From positions 1 to 28,985 of the forward strand of contig JAEWSL010000058.1 of assembly GCA_023398295.1 (NCBI GenBank): 28,985 nt of DNA. The letters are read 5' to 3'. Position numbers and translations under genes: made by a program. The DNA comes from Elusimicrobiota bacterium (lineage in GTDB: Bacteria; Elusimicrobiota; Elusimicrobia; Elusimicrobiales; Elusimicrobiaceae). Every line of letters starts with the position of its first letter. Position 1 is the first letter of the stretch. Shown piece after piece: positions 14,591 through 22,925 of the stretch. Below the pieces are notes generated by a model. The model did no database searches, had not been told where the DNA came from, and saw nothing but the letters and a program-made list of their open reading frames with translations.

Positions 14591-15565
14591 ATGACAGTTT
14601 CTTACAAAGAACTCGGTTTTGTGAATACCAAGGAAATGTTTGTAAAAGCGATGAAAGAGGGTTATGCCGTCCCCGCGTATAATTTTAATAATATGGAGCA
14701 ATTGCAGGCCATAATTACAGCTTGTGCAGAGTCGCGCTCCCCCGTAATTTTGCAGGTTTCCAAAGGCGCAAGGCAGTATGCCGACGCTACTTTACTGCGC
14801 TATATGGGCCGCGGCGCCATTGAAATGATGAAAGCAAAAGGCGAGCCTGTGCCGGTAGCCCTTCACCTTGACCACGGCGACAGTTTTGAACTTTGTAAAG
14901 ATTGTATTGATAACGGGTTTTCCTCGGTAATGATAGATGGCTCTGCCCTGTCTTACGAAGATAATGTGGCCGTTACCAAAAAAGTTGTGGAATATGCCCA
15001 TAAGTTTAACGTTTCTGTTGAAGGCGAGCTTGGCGTTTTGGCCGGCATAGAAGACGAAGTTTCCGCCGAACATCATACTTATACCGATCCCGCTCTGGTG
15101 GAAGATTTTGTAAAGAGGACAGGCGTTGACAGCCTTGCCATTTCCATAGGCACAAGCCACGGGGCCTATAAATTTAAGGTTAAACCCGGGGAGAGCGTGC
15201 CTCCTCTGCGTTTTGACATCTTAGAAGAGGTGGAAAAGCGTTTACCCGGTTTTCCCATTGTCCTTCACGGCGCAAGCAGCGTTGACCAAAAGGCCGTTGA
15301 AAATATTAACAAATACGGCGGCAAGCTTGAAAACGCCGTCGGCGTGCCCGAAGAGCAGCTTAGAAAAGCGGCCAAGAGCGCGGTCTGCAAAATCAATGTT
15401 GACAGCGACGGCAGGCTTGTTATGACCGCAGCCATAAGGAAAGTTTTTTACGAAAAGCCTTCCGAGTTTGATCCTCGCAAATATCTGGGCCCGGCAAGAA
15501 CGGACCTTATTGCTATGTATAAGGAAAAGAACGAGAAAGTTTTAGGCTCCGCCGGCAGGTATTAA
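14591..15565 (+). CDS. fba: Class II (metal-dependent) fructose-bisphosphate aldolase
   Basis: The product is 324 residues. It has the class II aldolase marks: VPAYNFNNMEQLQA, HLDHGDS (D94 catalytic, H95 metal ligand), VEGELGVLAG (E144, E146), GTSHGAYKF (H190 metal ligand), and VLHGASSV (H226 metal ligand). It cleaves fructose 1,6-bisphosphate to dihydroxyacetone phosphate and glyceraldehyde 3-phosphate in glycolysis, and makes it in gluconeogenesis. A related tagatose-bisphosphate aldolase (GatY/KbaY) has the same fold, but the absence of galactitol or tagatose genes and the housekeeping setting favour fba. CGGAGG lies before the ATG. The gene stands alone, divergent from the GT9 pair, with a strong terminator. 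Confidence 0.93.
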   Translation: MTVSYKELGFVNTKEMFVKAMKEGYAVPAYNFNNMEQLQAIITACAESRSPVILQVSKGARQYADATLLRYMGRGAIEMMKAKGEPVPVALHLDHGDSFELCKDCIDNGFSSVMIDGSALSYEDNVAVTKKVVEYAHKFNVSVEGELGVLAGIEDEVSAEHHTYTDPALVEDFVKRTGVDSLAISIGTSHGAYKFKVKPGESVPPLRFDILEEVEKRLPGFPIVLHGASSVDQKAVENINKYGGKLENAVGVPEEQLRKAAKSAVCKINVDSDGRLVMTAAIRKVFYEKPSEFDPRKYLGPARTDLIAMYKEKNEKVLGSAGRY

Positions 15566-15590
15566 TCCGAAACTAGCTGTTTTTTAGCAG

Positions 15591-15624
15591 ACGCCCGTTT
15601 TGCAAAAAGCAAAACGGGCGTTTT
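15591..15624 (+). terminator. fba terminator
   Basis: ACGCCCGTTTTGC pairs perfectly with GCAAAACGGGCGT (13 bp) around five A, followed by TTTT. Confidence 0.92.
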
Positions 15625-15655
15625 GTAGGCCAAATAAATTAGATTAGTTCAAACC

Positions 15656-15763
15656 AACGCAAGCTAAAACATTGACGCAAGCTAAAACATTGACGCAAGT
15701 TAAAACATTGGCGCAAATTAAAATATTAGCGTAAACTAAAACATTAACACAAATCAAAACAAA
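15656..15763. repeat. 18-bp tandem repeat, six decaying units
   Basis: Units begin at 15656, 15674, 15692, 15710, 15728 and 15746. The consensus is GACGCAAGCTAAAACATT. Units 1-3 are almost identical; units 4-6 become steadily more diverged, mostly by transitions. It lies between the fba terminator and the end of the SIS gene, whose stop codon and last codons fall inside unit 6. No coding role is evident. Confidence 0.88.
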
Positions 15764-16482
15764 TGTAAGATGCGGCCTTTATAGTTTTGGGAAACTTTGG
15801 CGTTATTTTCATCTCCGCCGATATCGTTGCTGCTCTTGTAGAAAGGCATTTCAAAACCTTCTTTTTCCAAAGTCTGCGCCGCAAGAAACATAATATTGTT
15901 AATTATGGCCGCGCCCGCTATGGTGGAAACCGGCGCGGCGCTTTTATCTTTAAGCTTAAGCGCGCATTCCTGTTTATTGCAGCAATTATCCAAAAGTATG
16001 TCGGCAAGATCTCTTAGCATTTTACCGCTTGAGTGGCGGCTTTTTGTCTGCGCGTGCGCGCGTGCGGCGGTAATTACTATCACTTTTGCCCCGCGCGCTT
16101 TAGCGTATAGCGCAGCGTCAATGCCGGCGGCGTTTCGGCCGCTGTTTGAGATTAAAATTATACAGTCCTTATCGGTAATATTATGCCGCTTAAGCAGGGC
16201 GGGGGTGTAGCCTTCAAGCCGCTCAAGTTCCGTTGCGGCGTGTGCGCTCGGGCGGAAATTAAAGCTGTCGTCAAGCACCGCGCTTACGCAGGCCAAAACG
16301 CCGCTGCGGTGGAAAGGCTCTAAGGCTATGCTGTGGCTGTGGCCCGAGCCTAAGGTGTAAATAATCCCGTAGTTCTTGACAGTTTGGGCCAAGGCCAGGG
16401 CCGCAGTCCGCATGACGGCGGTTTGGGTTTGCTCTATATTTTCAAGCAAAGATACTATCTCGTTAAAATATGGTGTTTTCAT
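15754..16482 (-). CDS. SIS-domain protein, UPF0309 family
   Basis: The product is 242 residues, the usual UPF0309 length. A helical N-terminus is followed by a sugar isomerase (SIS) domain. Family features: YTLGSGHSHSIALEPFHRSG, ISNSGRNAAGIDAALYAK (the phosphosugar-binding Ser motif), SRHSSGKMLRDLADILLDN and a C-terminal SSNDIGGDENN. Members bind or isomerise phosphorylated sugars, often amino-sugar phosphates; the exact substrate is not established. The gene is alone on its strand. There is no Shine-Dalgarno, and TGCTAGAAT ends 6 nt before the ATG, predicting a leaderless mRNA. Its last codons run into the 18-bp tandem repeat, so the 3' end may have been altered by repeat growth. Confidence 0.9.
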   Translation of the reverse strand: MKTPYFNEIVSLLENIEQTQTAVMRTAALALAQTVKNYGIIYTLGSGHSHSIALEPFHRSGVLACVSAVLDDSFNFRPSAHAATELERLEGYTPALLKRHNITDKDCIILISNSGRNAAGIDAALYAKARGAKVIVITAARAHAQTKSRHSSGKMLRDLADILLDNCCNKQECALKLKDKSAAPVSTIAGAAIINNIMFLAAQTLEKEGFEMPFYKSSNDIGGDENNAKVSQNYKGRILHLF

Positions 16483-16488
16483 ATAAAT

Positions 16489-16497
16489 ATTCTAGCA
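16489..16497 (-). promoter_or_regulatory. Extended -10 of the SIS gene, 6 nt before the ATG
   Basis: TGCTAGAAT on the minus strand; the -10 hexamer TAGAAT (16494-16489) is followed by 6 nt and then the ATG at 16482. This is the same spacing as at terC. Confidence 0.6.
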
Positions 16498-16538
16498 AAA
16501 AACTTTGGCCCGTAGCCGCGCAGACGGACGCGAAGGGC

Positions 16539-16569
16539 TTGCCATAAACGGGCCTTAAAATGTTAAAAT
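16539..16569 (+). promoter_or_regulatory. Possible promoter of the efflux operon
   Basis: TTGCCA (16539-16544), a 19-nt spacer, TAAAAT (16564-16569) preceded by TGT. The spacing is long and the call is weak, but the position before the operon and its leader hairpin fits. Confidence 0.35.
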
Positions 16570-16584
16570 TAGATATCACGTATG

Positions 16585-16616
16585 CGCGGGAAAGTTTTTT
16601 GCGCCCGCGGCTTTTT
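16585..16616 (+). promoter_or_regulatory. Hairpin in the efflux operon leader
   Basis: CGCGGG (16585-16590) pairs with CCCGCG (16604-16609) around 13 nt, then GCTTTTT. It is terminator-like but has a large loop, and lies about 30 nt before the first efflux gene. It may attenuate the operon. Confidence 0.35.
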
Positions 16617-16645
16617 ATTAAAATTATTTGTAAGAGGTAATCTCA

Positions 16646-18046
16646 ATGAAAAATAAAAAAACTTTTACTTTATTTTTTGCGGTCTTAATAATTTTCAGTT
16701 TATGCGCCTGCGGAAAAGATAAGCAGCCCCAGGCGCCCGAAGTTACCGTAAACGCAATTAAACTTACCGCGCAGGACGCGCCCCTTAATCTTAACTATCC
16801 GGCGCAGATAGCGGGTTCTATGGATATTGAAGTCCGCGCGCAGGTGGGCGGTATTTTGAAGTCAAGGGAATATGTGGAAGGCTCTTATGTTCAAAAGGGC
16901 GCGCCGCTTTTTTTAATTGATCCGCAGCCCTATCAGGTCGCGCTTGAAAAAGCGCAGGGCGCGCTGGCGCAGGCCGACAGCGAAGTTAAAAGAACTAAGC
17001 GCGAGTATGAGCGTATGAGACGTCTTTTTAAGGAAAACGCCGTCAGCGCAAAAGAGCATGACGACGCTCTTTCCGCCTACGAAACGGCAAAAGCGGATTA
17101 TCAGGTTGCGCAGGCGGGCGTAAACGACGCGCAGATAAATCTGGGATACACCACCGTAAGCGCGCCTATAGACGGCCTTACCGGCAAAGAAATGCAGAGC
17201 GAGGGCAGCCTTATCGTGGCTAACGCGGCGCAGGCCAGCCTGCTTACGACTATGGTCAAGACCGATCCTCTTTACATCAATTTTTCCATGCCTTCCAGAG
17301 ATTGGAATTTGGGCCCCAAAACAAAAAAAGCCGGTAAAATTGAAACAAGCATAGAAGACATAAAAGTCAAAGTAGTTTTTGACGACGGCTCCGTTTATCC
17401 GCAGGACGGCAAAATATTTTTTGTTGATAATACCGAAGACGTAAAAACATCTTCCATAGCCTTTAAGGCGGAACTTCCGAACCCCAATCTCTCGCCTTTG
17501 CTTTTACCCGGCAAATTTGTGCGCGTGCGGCTGGAAGGGTTTTCTTTCAAGGACGCTTTGGTTGCCCCCATATCGGCCCTAGTGCCGACTGATAACGGCT
17601 ATAACGCTTATGTCGTCAACGCGCAGAACGTTGTTGAAATTAAACCCGTCAAAGCGTCCGTTGGCGGCACTTTTGCCTTTATTTCAGGCGGGCTTGCGGC
17701 AGGAGATATAATAATGACGGAAGGCATGGTGAAAGTAAAAGCGGGCCAAAAGGTCAATGTTAATTTGCAGGAATTTAGCGTTACATCAAACGATGCCGAC
17801 GGCGACGGCAAACCCGACGACGGCGGGTATTCCGACGGCTCTTTGGCGGACGCGCCGCACGCGATGATGGGGGACACTTCCACAGCCGCGGCGGAGCCAA
17901 GCTATGAAGGGCAGGATTTTGATCCGGAAAAGACGGATATTATATCTTCCGCTCAGCCGCCTTCGGTCGCGCCTTCGGCGCAACCTGCGGCGCAACCCGC
18001 TGTGCAACCCGCGGTACAAAATCCGCCTGTGGGACAAGGCGATTAA
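16646..18046 (+). CDS. RND efflux periplasmic adaptor (membrane fusion protein) with C-terminal extension
   Basis: The 466-residue lipoprotein is longer than AcrA (about 400). The signal ends in lipobox LCAC, so Cys is lipidated and the protein is anchored to a membrane facing the periplasm. Domains follow AcrA order: a lipoyl half (about 60-95, MDIEVRAQVGGILKSREYVEGSYVQKGAPLF), an alpha-helical hairpin (about 95-160), the second lipoyl half (INLGYTTVSAPIDGLTG), a beta barrel and a membrane-proximal domain ending near 380. Residues from about 383 are unusual: an Asp/Gly-rich stretch DADGDGKPDD, then an acidic part and a tail of APSAQPAAQPAVQPAVQ repeats. The adaptor links the inner-membrane pump to the outer-membrane channel encoded downstream. 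Ribosome site AGAGGT. Confidence 0.94.
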   Translation: MKNKKTFTLFFAVLIIFSLCACGKDKQPQAPEVTVNAIKLTAQDAPLNLNYPAQIAGSMDIEVRAQVGGILKSREYVEGSYVQKGAPLFLIDPQPYQVALEKAQGALAQADSEVKRTKREYERMRRLFKENAVSAKEHDDALSAYETAKADYQVAQAGVNDAQINLGYTTVSAPIDGLTGKEMQSEGSLIVANAAQASLLTTMVKTDPLYINFSMPSRDWNLGPKTKKAGKIETSIEDIKVKVVFDDGSVYPQDGKIFFVDNTEDVKTSSIAFKAELPNPNLSPLLLPGKFVRVRLEGFSFKDALVAPISALVPTDNGYNAYVVNAQNVVEIKPVKASVGGTFAFISGGLAAGDIIMTEGMVKVKAGQKVNVNLQEFSVTSNDADGDGKPDDGGYSDGSLADAPHAMMGDTSTAAAEPSYEGQDFDPEKTDIISSAQPPSVAPSAQPAAQPAVQPAVQNPPVGQGD

Positions 18047-18070
18047 AAGGGAAATTAGGGGAGGGGAAAA

Positions 18071-21000
18071 ATGTTTTCTAAATTCTTTATAGAAAGGCCT
18101 GTTTTTGCGACGGTAATTTCCTTATTTATCTTACTGGGCGGCGTTGCCGCCATAGTAAATCTGCCCATAGCGCAATATCCGGAACTTACGCCTCCCACCA
18201 TTTCGGTTTCTGCCAAGTATCCCGGCGCAAGCGCGGAAGTTACGGCAGAAACCGTCGCCGCCCCGCTTGAGCAGCAGATAAACGGCGTTGATAATATGAT
18301 ATATATGAACTCCGTTTCCTCAAGCAACGGGGATATGAGTTTAAGCGTATATTTTGAAACGGGCACAAACGTTGACCAGGCTATGATTAACGTCAATAAC
18401 CGCGTGCAGTCGGCCCAGTCAAGCCTGCCCGAAGACGTCAGGAGATACGGCGTCAGCGTTGATAAAAAATCAACTTCAATGCTTCAAATTATTTCAATGT
18501 ATGCCAAAGAAGGCAGCGATTTGGATACTACGTATATTGGCAACTATGCTTTGGTTAACGTCGTAGACGATTTGAAGCGTATTGCGGGCGTGGGTTCGGC
18601 CTCGGTAATGACGGCTAACAACTATTCCATGCGCATTTGGCTTAAGCCCGACGTTTTGGCAAAATTAAATCTTTCTACCAACGACGTTATTTCCGCGATA
18701 CAGGAACAAAACGCCCAGCGCGCCGCCGGCAAGGTGGGGCAGCCTCCGCTGTCTTTTAAGGTGGAGCGCACTTATTCCATTCAGGTTGACGGCCGCCTTA
18801 AAACCCCGCAGGAATTTGGCAATATAATTTTACGCGCGCAAAGCGACGGTACGGCCCTTCGCCTCAAAGATGTTGCTACCATAGAGCTCGGCGCGCAGAC
18901 TTACGAGTTTTACGCCACCCAAAACGGCCGTCCTAACGTGCCTATAGGCGTCTATCTTTCCCCGGGCGCAAACGCCGTTGCCACGGCGCGCGCCGTTGAC
19001 GCTAAGATGAAAGAACTTGCGGCCAATTTTCCCGACGGCATTGAGTACGCCGTGCCCTACGACACCACCATATTTGTAACCGCTTCAATAGAGGAGGTAA
19101 TACACACTCTTATTGAAGCTATGCTGCTGGTATTTTTGGTGGTATTTTTATTTTTGAAGGACTGGCGCGCAACTTTAATTCCTTGTCTGGCGGTGCCTGT
19201 TTCCATAGTCGGCGCGTTTGCAGGTATGCTGTTGTTCGGGTTTTCCATAAACACGCTTACTTTGTTTGGCTTAGTTCTTGCCATAGGCATTGTGGTTGAC
19301 GACGCCATCATAGTAATAGAGAACGTTGAGAGGATTATGAAAGAGGAAGGCCTCAACGTAAAAGACGCGGCGATAAAAGCTATGGACGAAGTTTCCGGCC
19401 CGCTGGTTGCGGTTGTTTTGGTGCTGAGCGCGGTGTTTATACCCGTTTCTTTTATGGGCGGCATGATGGGCGCTATGTACCAGCAGTTTGCAATTACTAT
19501 TGCGGTTTCCGTCGCTATTTCGGGCCTTGTGGCCCTGACGCTTACGCCGGCTTTGACGGTGCTAATTTTTCGTCTGCCGCAGCATGAGAGCAAAGGTTTC
19601 TTTGCGTGGTTTGACGGCAAGTTTGACGCTCTTACAAATAAATACACGGCTTGGTCGGCCGCGTTGATAAAGAATTATAAAATTACCTCGGCGGTTTTTC
19701 TTCTTGTCTGCGTTTTGACGCTTGCGTTGTTTAAGTTTATACCATCTTCTCTTGTTCCCGACGAAGACCAGGGCATAATGATGACGGCCGTGATGCTGGA
19801 CTCGGGCTCTTCCCTTGATAAGACGGAGTCCGTTATGTCCCAAATGGACGCGCTTATAAGGCAGGAGCCGGCCGTTGAAACAACGCTTGCTTTTTCCGGT
19901 TACGATCTTATCACAGGCTCGCTTAAAAACAATTATGGCGCGTTTTTTATAGCTCTTAAAAATTGGGACGAAAGAAAGTCCAAAGACCAAAGCGTTAACA
20001 GCCTTATCCGCAGCATTTATATTAAAGGGCTTAAGGATATTCCCAACGCTTTGGTAATGCCTTTTAATATGCCGGCGATAAGCGGCATGAGCACTACCGG
20101 CGGCATAGAAGGCTATATACAAAGCAGAGCGTCCGCCGCAACAAGCCTTGACCTTGAAAAAAAGCTCGGGGAATATACCGCCCTTTTGCAGGGGGAGCCT
20201 TCAATAGCCTCCGTATCAACGACTTTCAGCGCAGCCGTTCCGCAGTTAAAGCTTGCGGTTGACGCCATAAAGATAAAAGCCTTAGATGTTTCTTTGAATA
20301 ATTTATTTGCCACAATGCAGGCCACTTTCGGCACTTATTATGTTAACGACTTTACTAAATTTGGCCGCAGTTTTAAGGTAATGGTGCAGGCAGAGGGCGC
20401 TTACAGAGCCGCAAAACAGGGCCTTAATTTTATCTATGTTAAATCCAACGGCGGGAATATGATACCGCTGTCTTCTCTTGTTTCTTTTACGGAAACCGTG
20501 GGCGCAGATACTGTGGAGCGTTTTAATTTGTTTAAGGCCGCAAAAGTTTTGGTAAATCCCGCGGCGGGTTACTCCACGGGGCAGGTAATGGAGGCGATGG
20601 AAAGAAACGCAAAGAAGATTTTAGGGCAGGATTATTCTTTGGCGTGGACCGGTTCGGCCTATCAGGAGAAACTGACGGGCAGCGCCGCCGCCACGGCCCT
20701 TCTTATGGGGCTGCTTGTGGTGTTTTTGATTTTGAGCGCGCAGTATGAAAAATGGTCACTTCCGATAGCGGTTCTTATGGCTGTCCCCTTTGCCATCTGC
20801 GGCGCGCTTTGCGGCATATTTATACGCGGCCTGCACTTTTTGCCGTCGGCGTGGGCGCAGGTTGTGTCTTATTTTTCTTTCGGCGCTTTTATTTCCACGC
20901 TTAATAACGACGTGTACTTTCAAATCGCGCTTGTAACGCTGGTGGGGCTTGCGGCAAAGAACGCGATTTTGATTGTGGAGTTTGCCGTAATGCTCCGCGC

Positions 21001-21313
21001 CCAGGGCAAAACCGCCGCCGAGGCCGCTGTTGAAGCCGCCAAGCTGCGTTTTAGGCCTATTGTCATGACCTCGCTTGCTTTTATTTTGGGGACAATACCT
21101 CTTGCAATCAGCAGCGGCGCGGGCGCGGCCAGCAGGCATTCCATAGGCACAGCCGTCGTAGCGGGAATGCTGGGCGCAACTTTATTTGCCCCGCTCTTTG
21201 TGCCTTTCTTTTATTGTTTGACCTCGGGGGCGTTCTTCAAAAGCAGCAAACAGCCCGCCGCGGAAACTTTGCAGGATAAAACTCAAGATTCTCAAGAGGT
21301 TAAAAATGTATAA
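18071..21313 (+). CDS. RND multidrug efflux transporter (HAE1/AcrB type)
   Basis: The 1080-residue inner-membrane pump has the AcrB plan: a first helix (FFIERPVFATVISLFILLGG), a large periplasmic loop, a six-helix bundle, and the same arrangement repeated. The proton-relay acidic pair is in TM4 (GIVVDDAIIVIENVER, D410 and D411), and the matching lysine is in TM10 (LVGLAAKNAILIVEF, K963). It exports hydrophobic or amphipathic compounds using proton entry. The substrate is not readable. The C-terminus has a soluble Lys/Gln/Glu tail. AGGGGAGGGG is a very strong ribosome site, 24 nt after the adaptor gene, and the last 8 bases overlap the channel gene, so the three are one operon. Confidence 0.97.
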   Translation: MFSKFFIERPVFATVISLFILLGGVAAIVNLPIAQYPELTPPTISVSAKYPGASAEVTAETVAAPLEQQINGVDNMIYMNSVSSSNGDMSLSVYFETGTNVDQAMINVNNRVQSAQSSLPEDVRRYGVSVDKKSTSMLQIISMYAKEGSDLDTTYIGNYALVNVVDDLKRIAGVGSASVMTANNYSMRIWLKPDVLAKLNLSTNDVISAIQEQNAQRAAGKVGQPPLSFKVERTYSIQVDGRLKTPQEFGNIILRAQSDGTALRLKDVATIELGAQTYEFYATQNGRPNVPIGVYLSPGANAVATARAVDAKMKELAANFPDGIEYAVPYDTTIFVTASIEEVIHTLIEAMLLVFLVVFLFLKDWRATLIPCLAVPVSIVGAFAGMLLFGFSINTLTLFGLVLAIGIVVDDAIIVIENVERIMKEEGLNVKDAAIKAMDEVSGPLVAVVLVLSAVFIPVSFMGGMMGAMYQQFAITIAVSVAISGLVALTLTPALTVLIFRLPQHESKGFFAWFDGKFDALTNKYTAWSAALIKNYKITSAVFLLVCVLTLALFKFIPSSLVPDEDQGIMMTAVMLDSGSSLDKTESVMSQMDALIRQEPAVETTLAFSGYDLITGSLKNNYGAFFIALKNWDERKSKDQSVNSLIRSIYIKGLKDIPNALVMPFNMPAISGMSTTGGIEGYIQSRASAATSLDLEKKLGEYTALLQGEPSIASVSTTFSAAVPQLKLAVDAIKIKALDVSLNNLFATMQATFGTYYVNDFTKFGRSFKVMVQAEGAYRAAKQGLNFIYVKSNGGNMIPLSSLVSFTETVGADTVERFNLFKAAKVLVNPAAGYSTGQVMEAMERNAKKILGQDYSLAWTGSAYQEKLTGSAAATALLMGLLVVFLILSAQYEKWSLPIAVLMAVPFAICGALCGIFIRGLHFLPSAWAQVVSYFSFGAFISTLNNDVYFQIALVTLVGLAAKNAILIVEFAVMLRAQGKTAAEAAVEAAKLRFRPIVMTSLAFILGTIPLAISSGAGAASRHSIGTAVVAGMLGATLFAPLFVPFFYCLTSGAFFKSSKQPAAETLQDKTQDSQEVKNV

Positions 21314-22781
21314 AAAAACAACAGTTCTTTTAATAGGCGTTTTATGCGCGGCGGGCTGTCTTATGGGGCCCGATTATAAAAAGCCGCAGCTGGATTTGCC
21401 CGAAAGCAAGGGGACGGATTTAAGCGTTTTTATGCAGGAAAAGTGGTGGGAGATTTTTCAGGACGGCGTCCTAAACAAGCTTGAGGAAGAAGCCCTTGAA
21501 AATAATAAGGACCTTTTTTCTGCCATGGCCAAAGTTGACGCGGCGCGCGCCAAAGCCGGCATAGCCGCCGCCGACCAGATGCCTTCCTTAAGCGCAGCGG
21601 CCGACGGGCAAATGGGCGCGCAGGGGACGGCAAGCGCGGCCGAGTCCTATGATTTAGGCCTTGCCGCTTCTTACCAGCTTGATTTATGGGGCAAGTACAG
21701 GCGCGCAAGCGAAGCGGCGCGCGCCGAGCTGCTTGCAAGCGAAGCGCAAAAAGACGCGGTGCGCCTTACGCTTACGGCCGACGTCGCTAAATATTATTTT
21801 GCCGTAGTAACTTTAGATGAAGATCTTGCTATTGCAAGGCGCACTTTGGAATCGCGCGAAGAAACGGTGAAAATTTACCAGGACCGTTATAAAGAGGGTT
21901 ACTCCACCGAGCTTGACTTGAAACGCGTTGAAGCCGAACGCGCAAGCGTGGCCGTAAACGTAAGCGAGTTTGAAAGGCAGCTTTCTCAGGCGCAGACGGC
22001 GCTTGCCGTGCTTTTGGGCCGCAGCCCCAACGAAATTGTAACGGGCGAAATTGAGAGGGGGGCCTCTCTTAATAAAATTACCGTTATTCCGGAAGTGCCC
22101 TCCGGCCTGCCTGCCGACCTGCTTACGCGCAGGCCCGACGTGCGCGAAGCGGAAGGCCGTCTTATGGCGGCCAACGCTGATATCGGCGTTGCAAGGGCCA
22201 ATTATTTTCCCTCGGTTTCTCTGACCGCGCAGGGGGGGTATGCAAGCGGCGCGCTTAGCTCTTTAATTTCACCCTCAACGGCTTTATGGAACGCGGGGGC
22301 TTCTTTAGCCGCCCCGATATTTTCCGGCGGGAAGTTAAGAGCGCAGGAAAAGCAGGCCCAGGCCGTCTATGAGGACCTTTTGGCGCAGTATGAAAAAGCC
22401 GCCCAGAACGCCTATAAAGACGCTTACGACGCTTTGGTGGACAATCAAAAATATCGCGAGATTGTGGCCTCAACGCAGGAGCAGAAAAACGCTTTGGCGC
22501 GCAGTATGGAATTATCACAACGCCAAAAGAACGAAGGCCTCATCGGCATGCTTGATTTGCTTGATGTGGAAAGGAATCTTCTCCAGGCCGAACTTGCTTT
22601 GGCAAACGCGCAAAGAAATCAGCTTACGGCTTTAGTATCCGTCAGTCAGGCTTTGGGCGGCGGCTGGACTCAGCAAAACGGTTTTTCGCCGCAGGATAAG
22701 ACGGGCGCGCAGGAAAACGCAGATAGTTCCGCGCAGACGGCTTTTCCCGCAGACGCGAAGGCTGCCGCCTCGGTTAAATAG
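21306..22781 (+). CDS. Outer-membrane efflux channel lipoprotein (TolC/OprM/NodT family)
   Basis: The 491-residue protein starts with a lipoprotein signal (lipobox AAGC, then LMGPDYKKP, the start typical of NodT/OprM channels). Two homologous halves of the TolC fold follow, each with long coiled helices and short beta strands; LLTRRPDVREAEGRLMAANADIGVARANYFPSVSLTAQGG marks the second half. The C-terminal tail (from about 460) is Gln/Ala/Asp-rich. It forms the trimeric exit duct of the efflux pump across the outer membrane. The ATG lies inside the last codons of the pump gene (8-bp overlap), implying coupled translation. No terminator was seen before the next gene. Confidence 0.96.
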   Translation: MYKKTTVLLIGVLCAAGCLMGPDYKKPQLDLPESKGTDLSVFMQEKWWEIFQDGVLNKLEEEALENNKDLFSAMAKVDAARAKAGIAAADQMPSLSAAADGQMGAQGTASAAESYDLGLAASYQLDLWGKYRRASEAARAELLASEAQKDAVRLTLTADVAKYYFAVVTLDEDLAIARRTLESREETVKIYQDRYKEGYSTELDLKRVEAERASVAVNVSEFERQLSQAQTALAVLLGRSPNEIVTGEIERGASLNKITVIPEVPSGLPADLLTRRPDVREAEGRLMAANADIGVARANYFPSVSLTAQGGYASGALSSLISPSTALWNAGASLAAPIFSGGKLRAQEKQAQAVYEDLLAQYEKAAQNAYKDAYDALVDNQKYREIVASTQEQKNALARSMELSQRQKNEGLIGMLDLLDVERNLLQAELALANAQRNQLTALVSVSQALGGGWTQQNGFSPQDKTGAQENADSSAQTAFPADAKAAASVK

Positions 22782-22801
22782 CTAAATTGTGACGGAACAT
22801 A

Positions 22802-22810
22802 TGCTATAAT
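22802..22810 (+). promoter_or_regulatory. Extended -10 promoter of the protease gene
   Basis: TGCTATAAT, a perfect extended -10, with no good -35 at 17 nt. It leaves a leader of about 110 nt before the ribosome site AGGGGAGGG. Confidence 0.55.
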
Positions 22811-22925
22811 AATTTTGTTCGCGCCTGCGCGCGAGTTCTATATTTGCGATAGAGCCGCATTTATCTGTGTATCAAATATTTACGTATCAGGTACGCTGTA
22901 ATTTTTTGCAAGGGGAGGGCTTTTG

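Noticed and set aside
15656..15763. CRISPR array
   Set aside because: Eighteen-bp units follow each other with no spacers and no cas genes are present.
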